From contig NC_092329.1 of assembly GCF_036785885.1 (NCBI RefSeq), forward strand, positions 4,836,001 through 4,900,000: DNA of 64,000 nucleotides. Direction: 5' to 3'. The notes under the pieces are model-generated. The model was given only the letters and a program-made list of their open reading frames with translations. It was not told the DNA's origin and did no database searches. The stretch is from Coffea arabica. Lineage: Eukaryota; Streptophyta; Magnoliopsida; Gentianales; Rubiaceae. Below, one piece after another: positions 15,040 through 28,018 of this stretch (position 1 is its first letter; each line of letters starts with the position of its first letter). A program made the translations under genes and the position numbers.

Positions 15040-16110
15040 GGACTTTAAGTTCGGATGATGTAATTAGCTAGATGATGATTTGATATTAAGCTACCAGAAT
15101 CTGGTTTGGAAGAGTAAATGGTTCTGCCGTGTGCTGAGCTTGATTGTTGTAGCTGTAACATGTAAATTGTGGGATGATCAGAGGTTGAATTTGTGTTTAA
15201 TCACCTGAAAACAAGATGATAAAGTCATGCATGTATTGTGGTACAATCGGATGATGAATTCAAGCTATTAGGAAAATTTCTGTTTCGGTTAAATACCCCT
15301 GCCGAGTAGCTGAGATGGAAATGCAACTCTAATGTGTTTTCCGGAAGTGATTTGAGCATGCAATGGTGATTAACTAACTGAATCTTGGATGATTATTATG
15401 ATTAGGGTCATGCATGAATTTAATTAGCCTGGATTACTTTGGAAATAAAAATGAAAGAGAACTTTTCACATGCAAACTCATCCGAGTGTAGTCTCACCAA
15501 ATTCTGGAATTATGAATGTGTTTTGCTGCTGCCGAGCTGATTTTCTGGTCTGGATGTTAGCTAATTAACTCAGCAATTGTGCATGTGAGAATTAGGGGCA
15601 AAATAAAAGGCTTTAACTGAAGAAAATATCGGATGATGAACTAAGGAGCTTAGAAAATTCTGTTTTGTTGAGAATGATTCTGCCGAGAGAATGGTTTGGA
15701 AATGCAACTGAAATTCTGTTTTCTTGTGATAACCTGAGCACTCAAGTGTAATTAGCCGAGTGGAACTTAATGTTTATGATGTCTAGGACCCTGCATGTTA
15801 ATTCTATGAAGTTGATTGATGAGTTAAGGAACCTAAGAAATTCTGGTTTGATGAAAATCTTCTGCCGAGACTAATTAAGAAATGATTTGCTTAATTTGCT
15901 TAATTATGACAAGCTGTGGTTATAATCCTAACTATCCAAGTGAAGACAAAATGCTTAAGGGCCTGCATGTTGAGTTACACGATTGGACAATGAAACTAGG
16001 AACTTGGAAAAATTCTGGTTTTATGAATTGGAACTCTTATGAGCTGAAATTTTCCGAGACCTTAAATTTGATATTTAATGCTCAATCTGTCTTATGGTGA
16101 TGATATGAGT
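15040..16110. repeat. Diverged tandem repeat inside the solo LTR
   Basis: Several degenerate units of roughly 250-300 bp recur. Each includes GGATGATGA, AAAATTCTG, TGCCGAG and CATGCATG-type phrases in the same order. Divergence is high, so the unit length is approximate. Confidence 0.5.
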
Positions 16111-18098
16111 TGATGCATACGATTAACTAGTTAACAACATGTTAATTGAAGTTTGCATGAGGTCTTGTAGCTCGGCTAACCAAGAAAATAAAATGAAAGC
16201 AGAAAAATTGGTTCATGAATGATCATTCGAGACTAGCTGATATAATTTCTGGATTTGTGTTAGATGAGTATAATTGTAGCTTGAACCTGGATTTGATTTG
16301 GAAACCTTTACTAGCTAGCTACGTGTTTACATGTCCTAATAGAGTACAAAAAAAAAATTCTGTTTCAACCAAAAAAAACCCTGTTTTAAGAACCATTGTT
16401 ATTGCTGGACAGATTCTTGAATTTTCTTTGGGATGCCTAATCCTGTTGCTCGAATTTGATTATGAACCAGAATTTTCAATTTGACTTGGGAAATTTTAAG
16501 TGGTTCCTGGAATTGTTCCTTGGGGTGTTAGGAACTCGAAATGCATGTCAAAATGTGCACGTAATCTGTGAAGACTGTTTGGCAATGAATCATTTGATAT
16601 CTTGGGAGATTGATTTGGAAATAATGAAGTGTAGCTATGGATATAAACTGGAAAATTTTCCAGCCTTAGTCGCGTTTGATAAAGAATTACATATTGATTT
16701 CTGTATATATTTTGGGGCTGTGGAAAAATTGTACTACTATTGAATTCGCTTTATAATACCTCGAGATGGTCATGCATTTGAATGTTGGGGTGACAATGGG
16801 ATATTATGGATGGAACTTCATGGCTTTGGATCAAATACTTGAGTAGGAAGCTGCTGCAAACTTGGTCTTTGGTTCTAAATACTTGTTAGTAAATTTAAAC
16901 ATTTGAAATGTTAGCTTGGTTGCTACAAGAATTATTGGTTGGGTGCTAGGGGCTAATGATTGATGAAACCCTTGGCCATTGGAATGATTTTATAAAGTAT
17001 TACTGGATGATGGAAGTTAATTGCTGAAATGTCTTGGGGGCTTTACTTTTATTTTTATTTGCTTATGATGGGTTTGCTGAAACCAAGTGCTAATGACTGA
17101 TGAAACCTTGGTTGATCATTTTATTTTTTTTTATTCAATAATGCAATTGTTGAAAGCTAGGGCTAATGATTGACGAAACCCTAGTAATTTGCTATGTGAT
17201 TTTTGCCATATTTTAATCCATATTATGATTTCGAAACGGAATCGGAGCGGGGGGAAATTGTATCGACCTTGCGAACTCGAGTAGCTGCGTTCAAAATTAA
17301 CCAAAAATATTTCCCAGCTAGTATTATATTATAAAACTCCATATCTAGTGTTTTGCCTAAAACTTTCCAACTCGATAATCTTCTTTAGCTCAATCTAGCC
17401 CTGATAACTTTAGTAATCAAGTTCTATAGCTTTTGAAAACTCCAAGCCTTATTTAATTCTTCTTCTTTCCTTAAGCTTTGCACTTGGAATAGTTAACTAT
17501 AGGAAAAGTCCCAAAATACGAGCTTTACCAATTTTAGTGAAAAGCTTGGGAGACTTACTCGGCAAGAAACCCTATTTTAGGAAAAATAGTTTTAAGGATA
17601 ATTTTTGTAAAATGCCGTAACTTTAGGGAAATGTTCAAAGTAACTTTCTAACATTATTGTTTAGAGGTTTGTTGACTTATTTTAAGAAAAGGATACTAGT
17701 TACCCTTTATAAGGAAGAGTATCTTACGGAAAAACTATAAGAAACATTTCTTCTAAGTTTGTCAAGTTTCAACCTATGTAGACTCCTAATTTTTCTAAAG
17801 GAAGTAAACTAGTATTATCTTAAACCTCGATTTATATAAGCTGAAAAACTTATAATTTCAATATTTGATATTCTCGGATTTTGCGAGGACGCGGAACTCG
17901 ATTCTCAAATTGATATCTGAACTCCACTCTTGGTGAGTGTCCCTGCCTGTTCTTTTCCTACTTGAATTAAGTGCTTTCTTGACTCGATATGTGATAAATT
18001 GCAAAATGAGTTTTTGATCCATCGAAGTGAGCAGTGTGTACTTTATCGCACTAGCCGTTCGAGTGGTGACTTGCGTGAATCATTTTTCTCGTGAATTC

Positions 18099-18260
18099 TT
18101 GAATCTAAAAGTAGTTACGTCGTTGGGTGAATCCCTCGACACTTGAATCTAACTACAATAATCCTTGAATCTAAAAGTAGTTACGTCGTTGGGTGAATCC
18201 CTCGACACTTGAATCTAACTACAAAAACGTCGTTGGGTGAATCTCTCGACCAATTATCTA
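18099..18260. repeat. Short tandem repeat, about 65-bp unit
   Basis: Two near-perfect units starting TTGAATCTAAAAGTAG (18099 and 18164) contain ACGTCGTTGGGTGAATCC. A partial third copy of that core follows near 18226. It sits within the solo LTR. Confidence 0.85.
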
Positions 18261-20094
18261 CGGGTATATCTCGAGTATACTACGTCGGTAGGCGAAGTTC
18301 GGGCCCGAAGCAGAGGTATGAACGGTGACGGGTTAGGATTAAAATAAGTGGATCTACATGGACTATAAGTAGTGAGAGTTGACGGAGGGTCGACTACAAT
18401 AAATGGTGATCAAGCGAGGAAAATGGCTCCTGAGAGCCCCTGTATCCTACCTTGTATTGTTATACGCTTTCTTAATTGTTTAACCTGTTTAAGTTATTAC
18501 TCGCTGTTTGAATTACGTGACTGCATGTTTTGGGGCACCACTGAGTTTTAGTTCACCCCATGTTTATTTGTTTTCCATACAGGATGGGAAGTTTGAAAGT
18601 TTTTGGGCAGCTTATATTTCCTATAGTTGTACTTGAATATTTTGAATGTAATTTTCGGGTTGTAATGAATTCTAAGCTAAGCATTGTACTTTTCATTTTG
18701 GATTGCCACTTGAAGCTAGAAAAGTGTAATCTCTAATTCTAATACTCAAATTGTATGTTTGTATTAGTATAGTATACCCTTATCTATTGCGAGCGTCGCT
18801 GGAAGTATTTAAGAACCGTCGATTGGCTAAGTTTTATGTTGTTATCTTTGAAGCTAATGTGGTGGTAGAAATCGATTTATTTTCGGAAGAATCATAATTG
18901 TAAAAGCTTGGGTTAATCGTCGGAAGGTTTTAAGTTAGAATGCTTGCGTGAGTCCTGGCGAGAGTTGGGCAGACGGCCCGCCAACCCTTTGGTTCGCCTT
19001 AAGGGGAAGTGGGGTCGCCACACAAATCATATCCCTTGTCAAAAAATTACCCAAAACTCAACAAATTATGATTAAAGTTTGACACATAGAAAATATCAAA
19101 TAATATTAGATTTACCATTCGTCAAAGTGATACCAGTTTTTTCTTTTTGAAGCATAAGCACCCTTTCATTATTAACAAATTTAACAGAAAATCTGAAAGA
19201 CTCATCCAAATTAGTAAACATATTTTTATTACCACACACATAATTACCATAGTCAGAATCCAAAAATCATTATTTTTCTTATTTTCTTCTATTCTTGAGC
19301 TAGAAAATAAAATGGTTTCATCATTTTCAATATCATTCTTTGCCATATTAGCATGCCTAACTTTATTGTTAGAATTGTATCAGTACTCATTTTTATAATA
19401 ATCAAAATTTTTACAATTATGGCACTGAATATTATGTCTATGAGAATTATTATTATTTTCATGCTTATTATTGGGATTATTGTTATCTCTTTGCTAGTAA
19501 AAATTGCCTCTACCTCGGCCTTTAAAATTGTTTCTACCATGGCCTCATCCTCATCCTATGAAAATTTGATTCCGCTGATTCAAAACATCACTCTTCTATG
19601 GCATATATGGCATTTGCGTATAGTGCTACTCAAACATTATATATGGTTGAGAAGAATGTTTGAATTTTTTCGGCATGACCAAGTTAGTCCTGCCAAAATC
19701 TATTGTGATAGCATGTCTGCAATTAAGTTGTCAAAGAATCTTGTATTTTATGAGAGGAGCAAGTACATTGACATCAAGTTTCACTTCATTCATGAACTAG
19801 TTTAAAATCAAGAAATTGCTATTGACTATTGCAAGAGTGAAAATCAAGTGACAAATATTTTCAAGAAGCCATTAAAGGTGGAACTATTTCTCAAGTTGAA
19901 AAAAATGATTGGTATAGTGAAATTTGAAAACATTGGTTTAAGGGAGGTAATCTAGGATTCTAAACTAAGTCTTTTTAGTATTAGTATATTTATTGTATAG
20001 TTTTTTATGCACTGTCAAGGTACTCGCAAGCGAATATTGATACATGCCATGTAATTTAATTTCAAATTTGAAGTTTACTTTTTACATAGGTGAC

Positions 20095-21537
20095 TGACAA
20101 GTGTCGAACCTGTGCAATAATATATATCCACTCGAGAAAAATACAAATTTTGTATATAGTGGTGAATAAGGTCAAATCTACAGGGACTGGAGATAATTCG
20201 TTTCTTCCAGAGTCCGAAGTATGGGAGATTTTTGGAGGATATAAAATGACTAATTAACTAACTAATGAAATAACTAATAAAAATAAACAGGAATTAATCA
20301 ATAACCAATACGACTCTAGCCAAAGGTACAACTTTTCAGACACGGTCCATTCAACTGATCATCGATGCAAAGATAATTCAATTATTCAGTACTAGATTGG
20401 TTATAATTGTCATACACGCGATAAACAACCAACTTTTCCTTACTTTTTCGATAGTCAAGGTACGACCGTTTACTATTTCTCTAACCAAAAAATAACCCTA
20501 GAAACGACCATAGGATTTAATTCCTCGATTGCATTAAGAATTAGAAAAGCCCAACCTTAACCAACAAACACGCTACGAGGGTTTGTTTAAGTTAGATCAT
20601 GCGTTTTCCTAACATGAAACCAATCGCGTTAGTCGCTACTAGTATTAACCAATTGAACAATTACGGATTCAATCAATTAATGTGACAGTAGATTATTAGG
20701 TTAATTCGAATATTGGACCCTTGACATTCAAATAACAAAACAATCATAAGCAATTAAACCAGAAAACGTATGAATATCAATGAATAAAAGAAATAAGTAA
20801 AATAGTTCGATCTCACAGATGTTTGGAACTGCGACTTCAAATTAACTCTCGACTAGAAAATGGAAATTTAGCTACACATCCTCTAGGGGAATCCGCAGAA
20901 CTCCCTTGATAAGAATTTGTTCCTCCCCCAAAGACTAACGAAAGAAGACAAAGAAAAGAGACGAGTCACAGCCGTCCTCTCCATTCCTAATTTGTAGCTT
21001 CTTAAGAAAAACAAGACTCCCCGAATTTGTTGCTGGCCGACTCTTAATCACGCGGGATCCAGCTTTTTGCTCCTCCTCAAATCCGTGCAAAGGAAAGAAA
21101 AGACAAGAAATTCCTATGTTGCCAAAGATGGGTCTCCCCCACGGATTTTGCTTGCTGACTTTTCAATTGATTGGTTTCTTAGTACCAATCAGATTCCTAA
21201 GGAGTTTCCTATTACAATTTAATTTCCTAAAAACTCTCCCAATCACTTGAGAATGATCTCGCGAAATCAGGAAGGTCCTGATAGCTATCAAATTAGGAAA
21301 TTGATTCGGATTTGGAGATTGCCCAATATCAATCCCGACTTTTTGGCCTTGAATGTAGGTTTCGAACGTACCACCATCAAATTAAGTGGAAAATTGCCAC
21401 TTTTAATCATGTTTTGCTCCTTTTCCTACAATTAGTACCATTAACCAACTATAAGTAGAATCCGACAATTAAAATAATATTTGGCTAAAATCAAGGGAAG
21501 AATAATTATAAATTTAGCAATAAATTATGACCTATCA
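20095..21537. mobile_element. Solo LTR, 1.44 kb, gypsy-like
   Basis: Begins TGACAAGTGTCGAACC and ends ACCTATCA (TG..CA borders). It is flanked by a TGAC duplication (20091-20094 and 21539-21542; the fifth base differs). Block B at about 44848 has the unoccupied site, so the insertion border is supported by comparison. There is no coding capacity. The opening resembles many plant gypsy LTRs, but the lineage is not determined. Confidence 0.7.
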
Positions 21538-24259
21538 ATGACATACATTTACCTATTGTTGGTGTGAAAAAAAAAATAATTACACTGACAATGGATAAAA
21601 ACTTAATCCTTATCTATTTAGGAAACTACTTGTTTTATTTCCATTCAATTATGGTTCCCGATTACGTAACTAATCCTTACAGGATTTTATCAGTCAATGG
21701 CCCTTTCTTGGTTCATTGATACAAGTGTGAAAACATTCTGATGGTTAATAAATAAAAAGCCTCCGAAGTTTCGTCCCCTGCTTCCCGTCTTTTTCAGTTA
21801 CGTTTCTGGCCTCGGGCTGTCACTCGTCCTTTCTTGTTTTCAACAGCAAGCCTTGTGGCTTGTTTCTGTGTCCATTGTTTGTGATATATATTTGATTAAA
21901 TATTATTATTTTGAGGGCCTGCACTTAAAGTCAATGGTTTGCATGCCCGTGGAATAAGTGACTTAGCTGGAATTAAATTCCATGCATGGCGCCGCTAGCA
22001 AGGAAACAATTCATTCATGGATCTGAATCACCGATGACGTAATTTAAGTAGTGACTTGATTGCTGATATTCAGAAGAAATGTTCAGTCATGTACTAGTGC
22101 AATGTTTGCAGTGGAACGTCACCGTTAGAATCAACTCTCATCCCTGCAATTAGCTTCGGCTGTTTACTAAGTGAAATTTATGTGTTTGAAAGTTCCATAT
22201 TCAAACGCATTTTCTTGGAAATGTTCTCTAAATCGTTGGCAGCGTTGTATGGAGATGAAATTGCGAAATCAAGTGTAAATTTTATCAGAAATCCTTTGAC
22301 TGATTATTCTCCAAAAAACAGTCTACCTCACATGATATAGGTTTAGAGCACGTAACTAATAAGAGGTAAATCCCTATCACCGTTGTGATTGTTGAAGTAC
22401 AAAAACATTCATTATTCGCAAGAGAGAAGGAACACAAATAGAAATCGCAAGTTTCTAAATCTCGTTTTAAGATGAGAAAACAAAGAGTCTTTAACAGACA
22501 GTATCATTTTGCTTCCTCATTCTCCCTCAGCGTATGGTAAAAATGTTATTGAGTTTCAAATCAAAAAGTTCATTTCTACCATTATATATGGTAGGCTAGA
22601 AAATTCACAAACTCTGCTAATTAATGTAGCTATCGGAACAGAAGAACTAGAATTTTGCACGTATTTTAGCACGGTCTTTTTTATATAAAAAAAAAAATTT
22701 GTTGTGAATTTATACAAATATGAATAATAACAATCCTACATATTCATTCATATTAACTTTAAAAAGTTAATGTATTCTAAATGTTCAATTATTTACTAAT
22801 TTTTAAAAAATTTTGTTTACATACTTTCTCTATAATATGATAGTATACATCAAATAGTATATCCCATATAAAGAATTTGGTAGATATTTTTTTTTATAAA
22901 TATTCTTTTAGATAATTTAAATTTTTATAATGACTATAAACCTAGAACTATATATTCACATTAGATTAAGTAGAAAGGATCCAGCAATCCGCTTTTTCTC
23001 ATCCATAAATATTTAGTTTCCAGTAATATTGATAGTTTTGTCGGTGTAACAGTTAATTCTTTTTTTTAACTAAGTTAATTAAAATTAAGGGACGAGATGA
23101 TGAGCAATTTGAATACTAATCGACAATATGATGATGAAAGGAAATAATTTATTGAATATATAAGATTTTAATAATTGTAATTTGATCTATTTAATAATTT
23201 GATAGAAAGCAGATATCATTAAGATAAGATTAGTTATTATTTAAAGTTATTTTAGATATCATTAAGATAATTACTATTATTTTTCAAATTTATTTTAAAA
23301 TTAGGGATAATTTTTAAACATACACTATAATATTCAATATGGGTAAAATCCAAATGATCCACAACCCTTTAATTCTCGTCAATTAGACATACTGCATAAG
23401 AGTGAGAAACACTCTAATTAAAATAGTTACTTTCATAATTACTGGGTGGTGCTATTTCCTGAATAAGAATTAAGGACCACTTGCCCGTGGAAATAAATTA
23501 GGGTGTTTGGCTAGGCCGTTAGAATAGTCTTCCCAATATGGTCGGAAGACTATATTGGGATCATTATCCTCATGGGATAATTTGGTTCGTTAACTCTTAT
23601 GGGATGATTGAAATTCTTTCCATCTTTCTTAATGAAAATGGGCATTTAATAAATGTTAACCATGCCAAACAAGCTGTAACTTTTCAATACAGGCAGGCTC
23701 AGGGAAACAGCAAGTCTTGATAAAATCGTGTTTCGTGGGAAAATTATACACAAATATTCTGATTGTTCTAGTGGAGGCCTTTTTTGACCAAAAGAAGTTT
23801 TGTGAGTCTGTAGAACTTAAGACAAGTAGATCAGTGCCTTTAAAAAAAAAAAAGTTTTTCTGAGCCCTGGCATTGGTTTATGGCTTAATTAATTAATTAA
23901 TTAATAAGACATCCACAACCAAATAAAAGTATGCTTTAGCCTAATAAAACGTGGGCGTCTCTATCTTTTTAACAATAAGTAGAGAGAGTGCCAATAGAAA
24001 GCCGACAATCAATTTTCAAGTTTCAATAAACTCCATTAAAAAAAAAACTTACAATCCTCTTTAGTTACTATTTTCTTTTCTCAAAGCCACAAAAAACTTC
24101 CGTGCATGGGTAGGATTTTGAACTTTTCTTTTGCGTACAGGGCTACGGCCCAGTCATAATAGAATAATTGGTCAAATCTTTCAGGTCAAACGTATACAGG
24201 AGGTTCAGTCAACAAAAGAAGATAACAATATATTAATGCTAGACACTTCGGAAACTCTC
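21538..24259. other. Upstream region of patatin gene A, shared with block B
   Basis: Noncoding sequence matching 44849-46862 with scattered substitutions and indels. It holds the promoter of patatin gene A at its right end and a segment at 22646-23437 that block B lacks. There is a TTAATTAA microsatellite near 23886. No gene is seen. Confidence 0.6.
22646..23437 (-). mobile_element. Candidate small Helitron (insertion in block A only)
   Basis: About 790 bp of AT-rich DNA interrupts sequence that is continuous in block B (CAGAAGAATTACCGGG near 46137). Read on the minus strand, the insertion ends CTAG followed by T and lies between A and T of the empty site, with no target duplication. That is the Helitron pattern. 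The 5' end does not show a clear TC start and the 3' hairpin is weak, so this is tentative. An ordinary indel is the alternative. Confidence 0.35.
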
Positions 24260-24267
24260 TATAAATA
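24260..24267 (+). promoter_or_regulatory. TATA box of patatin gene A
   Basis: TATAAATA lies 220 bp upstream of the ATG. The same box is found at the same relative place in gene B (46863) and, as GATAAATA, upstream of exon 1b of the third gene (32861), all followed by a run of C. Confidence 0.7.
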
Positions 24268-24486
24268 CCCCAAGTTCGTCATCATCTTAGTACTCAAAAA
24301 AGTTTCAGGAATCACTACTATCATTTTTCTCAAGTCTCAAAAGGGTTTTCATCGCCTTCTCAGTATCTCTGTCATTATATATATATCTAGCTAAAGGCTG
24401 TATTTTACGACTTTAACTCTTCATCTTTAGCTCTCAAATAATTCAGTATCTGCCTTTTGATATTGTATTTAACCTTACAATCTGTC

Positions 24487-26608
24487 ATGGAAAGCCCCAG
24501 ATCATTTCTACAGCCACCAACCTATGGAAATAGCATCACCATCTTAAGCATTGATGGCGGAGGGATCAGAGGAATTATCCCTGGAGTAATCCTTGGATTT
24601 TTAGAGTCTGAGCTTCAGGTTTGCCAAGCATCAGTTTTCTTTTCCAATCTTTCATGAAGAGAATAAACCCGATTTGTGACTTTTGCATGCGTGCGTTAAA
24701 TTGCATAGGGTACTCTTATTTGGTGTAATAATATTCATGTGATATTTGTCTTTGGTGCAGAAATTGGATGGTGAAGATGCGAGACTCGCTGACTACTTTG
24801 ATGTGATATCGGGCACCAGCACTGGTGGTCTTGTGACTGCAATGCTTGCCGCTCCAAATGACAAGAATCGGCCTCTCTTTGCTGCCAAAGAGATCAAGGA
24901 CTTTTACCTTGACAATTGCCCTCAAATCTTCCCGCAAGAAACGTAATCAGCCTGACTATATACCATCTTCATTGTCCAAACAATTAAGTTACTATATCGA
25001 CCCGCTAGTGCCAATTAACTAACATGCTTCATGTTCATGACCAGACACTTAATGCTGGGACAAGCTGAAAAGCTAATTAAAGCCGTGACTGGACCCAAAT
25101 ATGATGGCAAATATCTCCATAATCTGCTCAAGCAAAAGCTGGGTGAGACCAAGTTGCACCAAACACTGACTAATGTTGTCATCCCTACTTTCGACATCAA
25201 ATTGCTCCAGCCCACCATCTTTTCCAGCTATGCAGTTCGTCTCGATCAAACCCTTTCATTTTTTTATCATTGTATTACATGTTCCTTCTAAAAGAAACTC
25301 ATATTCCGATGTTTCGCATGGCTCAGTTGAAGCACCATCCAAGCCTAGACGCCTTATTGAGAGATATATGCATAGGAACTTCAGCTGCTCCCACTTATCT
25401 TCCTGCCCATAAATTCCAAACTGAAGATTCTGATGGTAGCGTCAAAGAATTTAACCTTATCGATGGTGGCGTGGCTGCTAACAATCCGGTATAATTTATC
25501 ATCTTTATCGTGTTACTTTGAGAAACTTGGATTGTGTATATTTTAGCCAAAAAAAAAAAAAAAATCGTTTTTTCTCACGATTAAGGTAAATATGAAATAA
25601 AATTTCAGGCTTTAGTTGCAATGAACCATGTGACTAAGGAGGTTAGCCAAGGAAATTCCGACTTCTTCTCGATTAGATCACAGGAATATACTCGCTTCAT
25701 TGTTCTATCCTTGGGAACTGGTACAGCGAAAGAGGAAGGAAAGTATGATGCAGAGAAAGCAGCGAAATGGGGAATTCTGGGTTGGCTCACAAGTGGTGGT
25801 TCAACTCCGCTAGTGGATGTATTCTCTCAAGCAAGTAGCGATATGGTTGACTTTCACCTTTCTACTATTTTTCAAACACTTCAGTCTGAAGAAAATTATT
25901 TACGAATTCAGGTACCTACATTCCTCTCTCTCTTTTGGTTTTCTTTTTCTGCTAACGTATATTAACATTAGAAAACCTTTTGCTGCTAGTTTTCAGTCTT
26001 CTTCCATTGTTTAATGACTTTTCTTGTCCATCACGGATGCAGGATGACACATTAACAGGAGACTTGGCTTCCGTGGATGTTGCAACGGAGGAAAATCTAC
26101 AGAATCTTGTCAAAGTTGGGGAGAATTTGTTGAAGAAGCCAGTTTCTAGGATTAATTTGCAGACTGGTGTTTTTGAGCCTCTGAATAAAGGCACAAATGA
26201 GGAGGCTCTCAAAAGGTAGAAAACAACTGAAGCCCATTTTCTTTTACTTAAAAGTATATATTTTTTCGAAGTTAATGCTCTTACCATTCCATTTAGTCAG
26301 TTGAAATATTTAAGAATGAACTGATCAAAGAAGAGCGGCACTCAGAAATTTTCGGTCATAAAAATTGAAAATACTTCATTGTTGAAATTACATTTTTCTT
26401 ATGTAAATTGGAAGAGACGAGAAAATCCCACTTGTTCTTAACATCACCTATCTTAATTACCAGCTCTTAGTCGCTAGATTTCTTGAGTTTTACCTAAACA
26501 TGCTTACAAGTTTAATCTTTGCACAGGCTGGCTGAGACGCTCTCCAAGGAGAAGGGGCTCCGCGATCTGAGATCACCTACTTCGCATGTGCCAAAGCGCC
26601 AGAAATGA
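24487..26608 (+). CDS. Patatin-like lipid acyl hydrolase, gene A
   Basis: Seven exons: 24487-24618, 24761-24942, 25045-25234, 25327-25488, 25609-25911, 26043-26215 and 26527-26608. All introns are GT..AG and phases agree, giving 407 aa, the usual length of plant patatin-like protein 2-type enzymes. These are cytosolic lipid acyl hydrolases acting on phospho- and galactolipids in defence and storage. Motifs: oxyanion loop DGGGIRG (residues 23-29), nucleophile elbow GTSTG (Ser64), catalytic Asp214 in [10 protein letters not shown]. The Ser-Asp dyad is complete. No signal peptide is present, unlike vacuolar tuber patatins. It differs from gene B at four residues by eye (171, two in exon 5, one in exon 7). 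Confidence 0.95.
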
Positions 26609-28018
26609 TCCTAATCAGTCCTCAACAATCTATTTAGGGCTCAACAATTCAACTGAAGTTTTTGTTGTTTGAAGATTTTAATTATTTGTATGAATACAAG
26701 TATATAAAATTCCCCCCGCTCATGCATGCACGCACGTGGTGGGGAAGGGATTGTAATTCTTTGCAGTAATGCTTTTGAATGGAATCAATTCATTTATTCG
26801 TTTCTAAAGCTCTTCTACACGAACTTTCCTTTGTTGATTACTTCAGCGGTTTCTATTGATCGCAAAAATTTCCAGGGTGAACTTCCCTTTTCGATGTGAA
26901 CAAGATCCAAAACTACGGAGGATGGCCCATTGCCATTGGTTAAGTATTATGAGCTTTTCAAATGTCTAGAGCAAGAAGTACAGAACGTTCAGTACTACTG
27001 TACTAGACGGAGAAAAGGCACAGAGCCGCACAAACTTGCATTCATAAATCATAATGATCGGAAAGAGGGCCTTTGTACGGGCCGAGGATTGGAATTGCAC
27101 AAACTCGCATTCATATATCATAATGTTCGTTAGGCCTGTTTCGTAATCTAATTCTATGCTTAAATTTAATAGATTCATATTTTAACGTATTGAGATATGT
27201 TTAATAATAAAAAATTAAACTCTTAAATTAATTAAGTAGCAGTAAATTTTTTAGATAAAAAATTGCTCCCAAAAAGTAAGTTATTAACTTTTTACTTATT
27301 ACTTAATGTGATATACACTCAAATGTATCAGATTTAATATTTAAAAATTTAAAAATTTAATATATTCAAATTTCATTTTTATCAAATTCAATTTAGATCT
27401 TTGAATTCTTGATTCATGAGTGCACTAAGGTTCAGAGATTTGAACCTTTAACTTACAATCACACCTATACTTTATGCTTCACGTAGTAACCAACTCACCT
27501 AAGGGGAATTGGTTGTAGGCTTCCTTTTTATGGACACTATGAGATGGTACCAATGCTAAATGAATCCGACTTTGTCTAAATCTTCACGCATCACAAAATT
27601 TACAAGTTCATTCAATTGGTAATGATAGGTTGTTTCCTCACAAAATGTCATGTATTCGAATTTCTATTACCGACATTAGAGTTGTATTAGTGGGTGATTT
27701 ATAGCTCTAACCAGTGGTGATATTCGGAGTCGAATTCACTCGAACCTTTTCTTACCCAAAAAAAATAATAATTCCTAGATGGTGTCCCATCAACAAAACT
27801 AATTGCAAGCAGCAAATGCCTTTACCAAAAATGACGCGATTCCTGCACTAGGTGTGATAGCGATATCTTCAATTTCAACATGCAACCAAATGCTACGTAG
27901 AGAGTCAAAAAATTATGACCAACCGCAAGGACCCAGACCCTTATCTCCATAGCCAAATCAAATTTGGACCGTTGCAGTATCATTCACACAATGGATTTCT
28001 TAGGATAAGATGGTTTTT
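26609..28018. other. 3' flank of patatin gene A with SINE-like segments
   Basis: Collinear with 49173-50400. The first 250 bp is the 3' UTR and is nearly identical between copies. The segment at 27400-27520, read on the minus strand, has GGTGAGTTGGTTA and GGTTCAAATCT, resembling tRNA A and B boxes. The segment at 27600-27775 on the plus strand has TATTCGAATTTC and a trailing A-rich tail. Both are candidate tRNA-derived SINE relics. No gene is present. Confidence 0.45.

Larger units (their letters stand above)
13894..19022 (+). mobile_element. Solo LTR, 5.1 kb, Ty3-gypsy (Tekay/Del-like)
   Basis: Begins TGTGAGAACC and ends GGGTCGCCACA, flanked by the perfect 5-bp target duplication CAAAT (13889-13893 and 19023-19027). 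It lies inside the copia fossil of block A and is absent from block B. No gag, pol, primer-binding site or polypurine tract is visible, so a single very long LTR is the simplest reading. Its 3' end resembles, in inverse orientation, the LTR of the element at 50827-60846: both have a GTGTGTACTTTATCGCACT block about 1 kb from the 3' end and a TTTGTTTTCC block nearer the end. That points to the same gypsy lineage. It contains internal repeats (15000-16100, 16940-17190 and 18099-18260). Confidence 0.75.
12541..20094 (-). mobile_element. Ty1-copia fossil in block A (split by a solo LTR)
   Basis: Degenerate Ty1-copia element in two pieces, 12541-13893 and 19023-20094, separated by the 13894-19022 solo LTR. 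Piece 1, read on the minus strand, shows a GAG-pre-integrase block (WDMHLGHLNFESLNFLTKRN near 13700) and integrase remnants. Piece 2 shows gag zinc-knuckle and protease-like sequence on the minus strand (19120-19600), then a short RNase H-like tail on the plus strand (19680-19810). The strand switch shows it was rearranged before duplication, because block B has the same arrangement. It is a broken fossil with many disruptions and no intact gene. Confidence 0.8.

Noticed and set aside
18099-18260. Regular repeat considered as a CRISPR-like or satellite array
   Set aside because: Only two full units plus a partial, no unique spacers, located inside an LTR in a plant genome.
13894-19022. Possibility that this is a complete element with two LTRs
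   Set aside because: No internal direct repeat of the ends, primer-binding site, polypurine tract or coding sequence was found.
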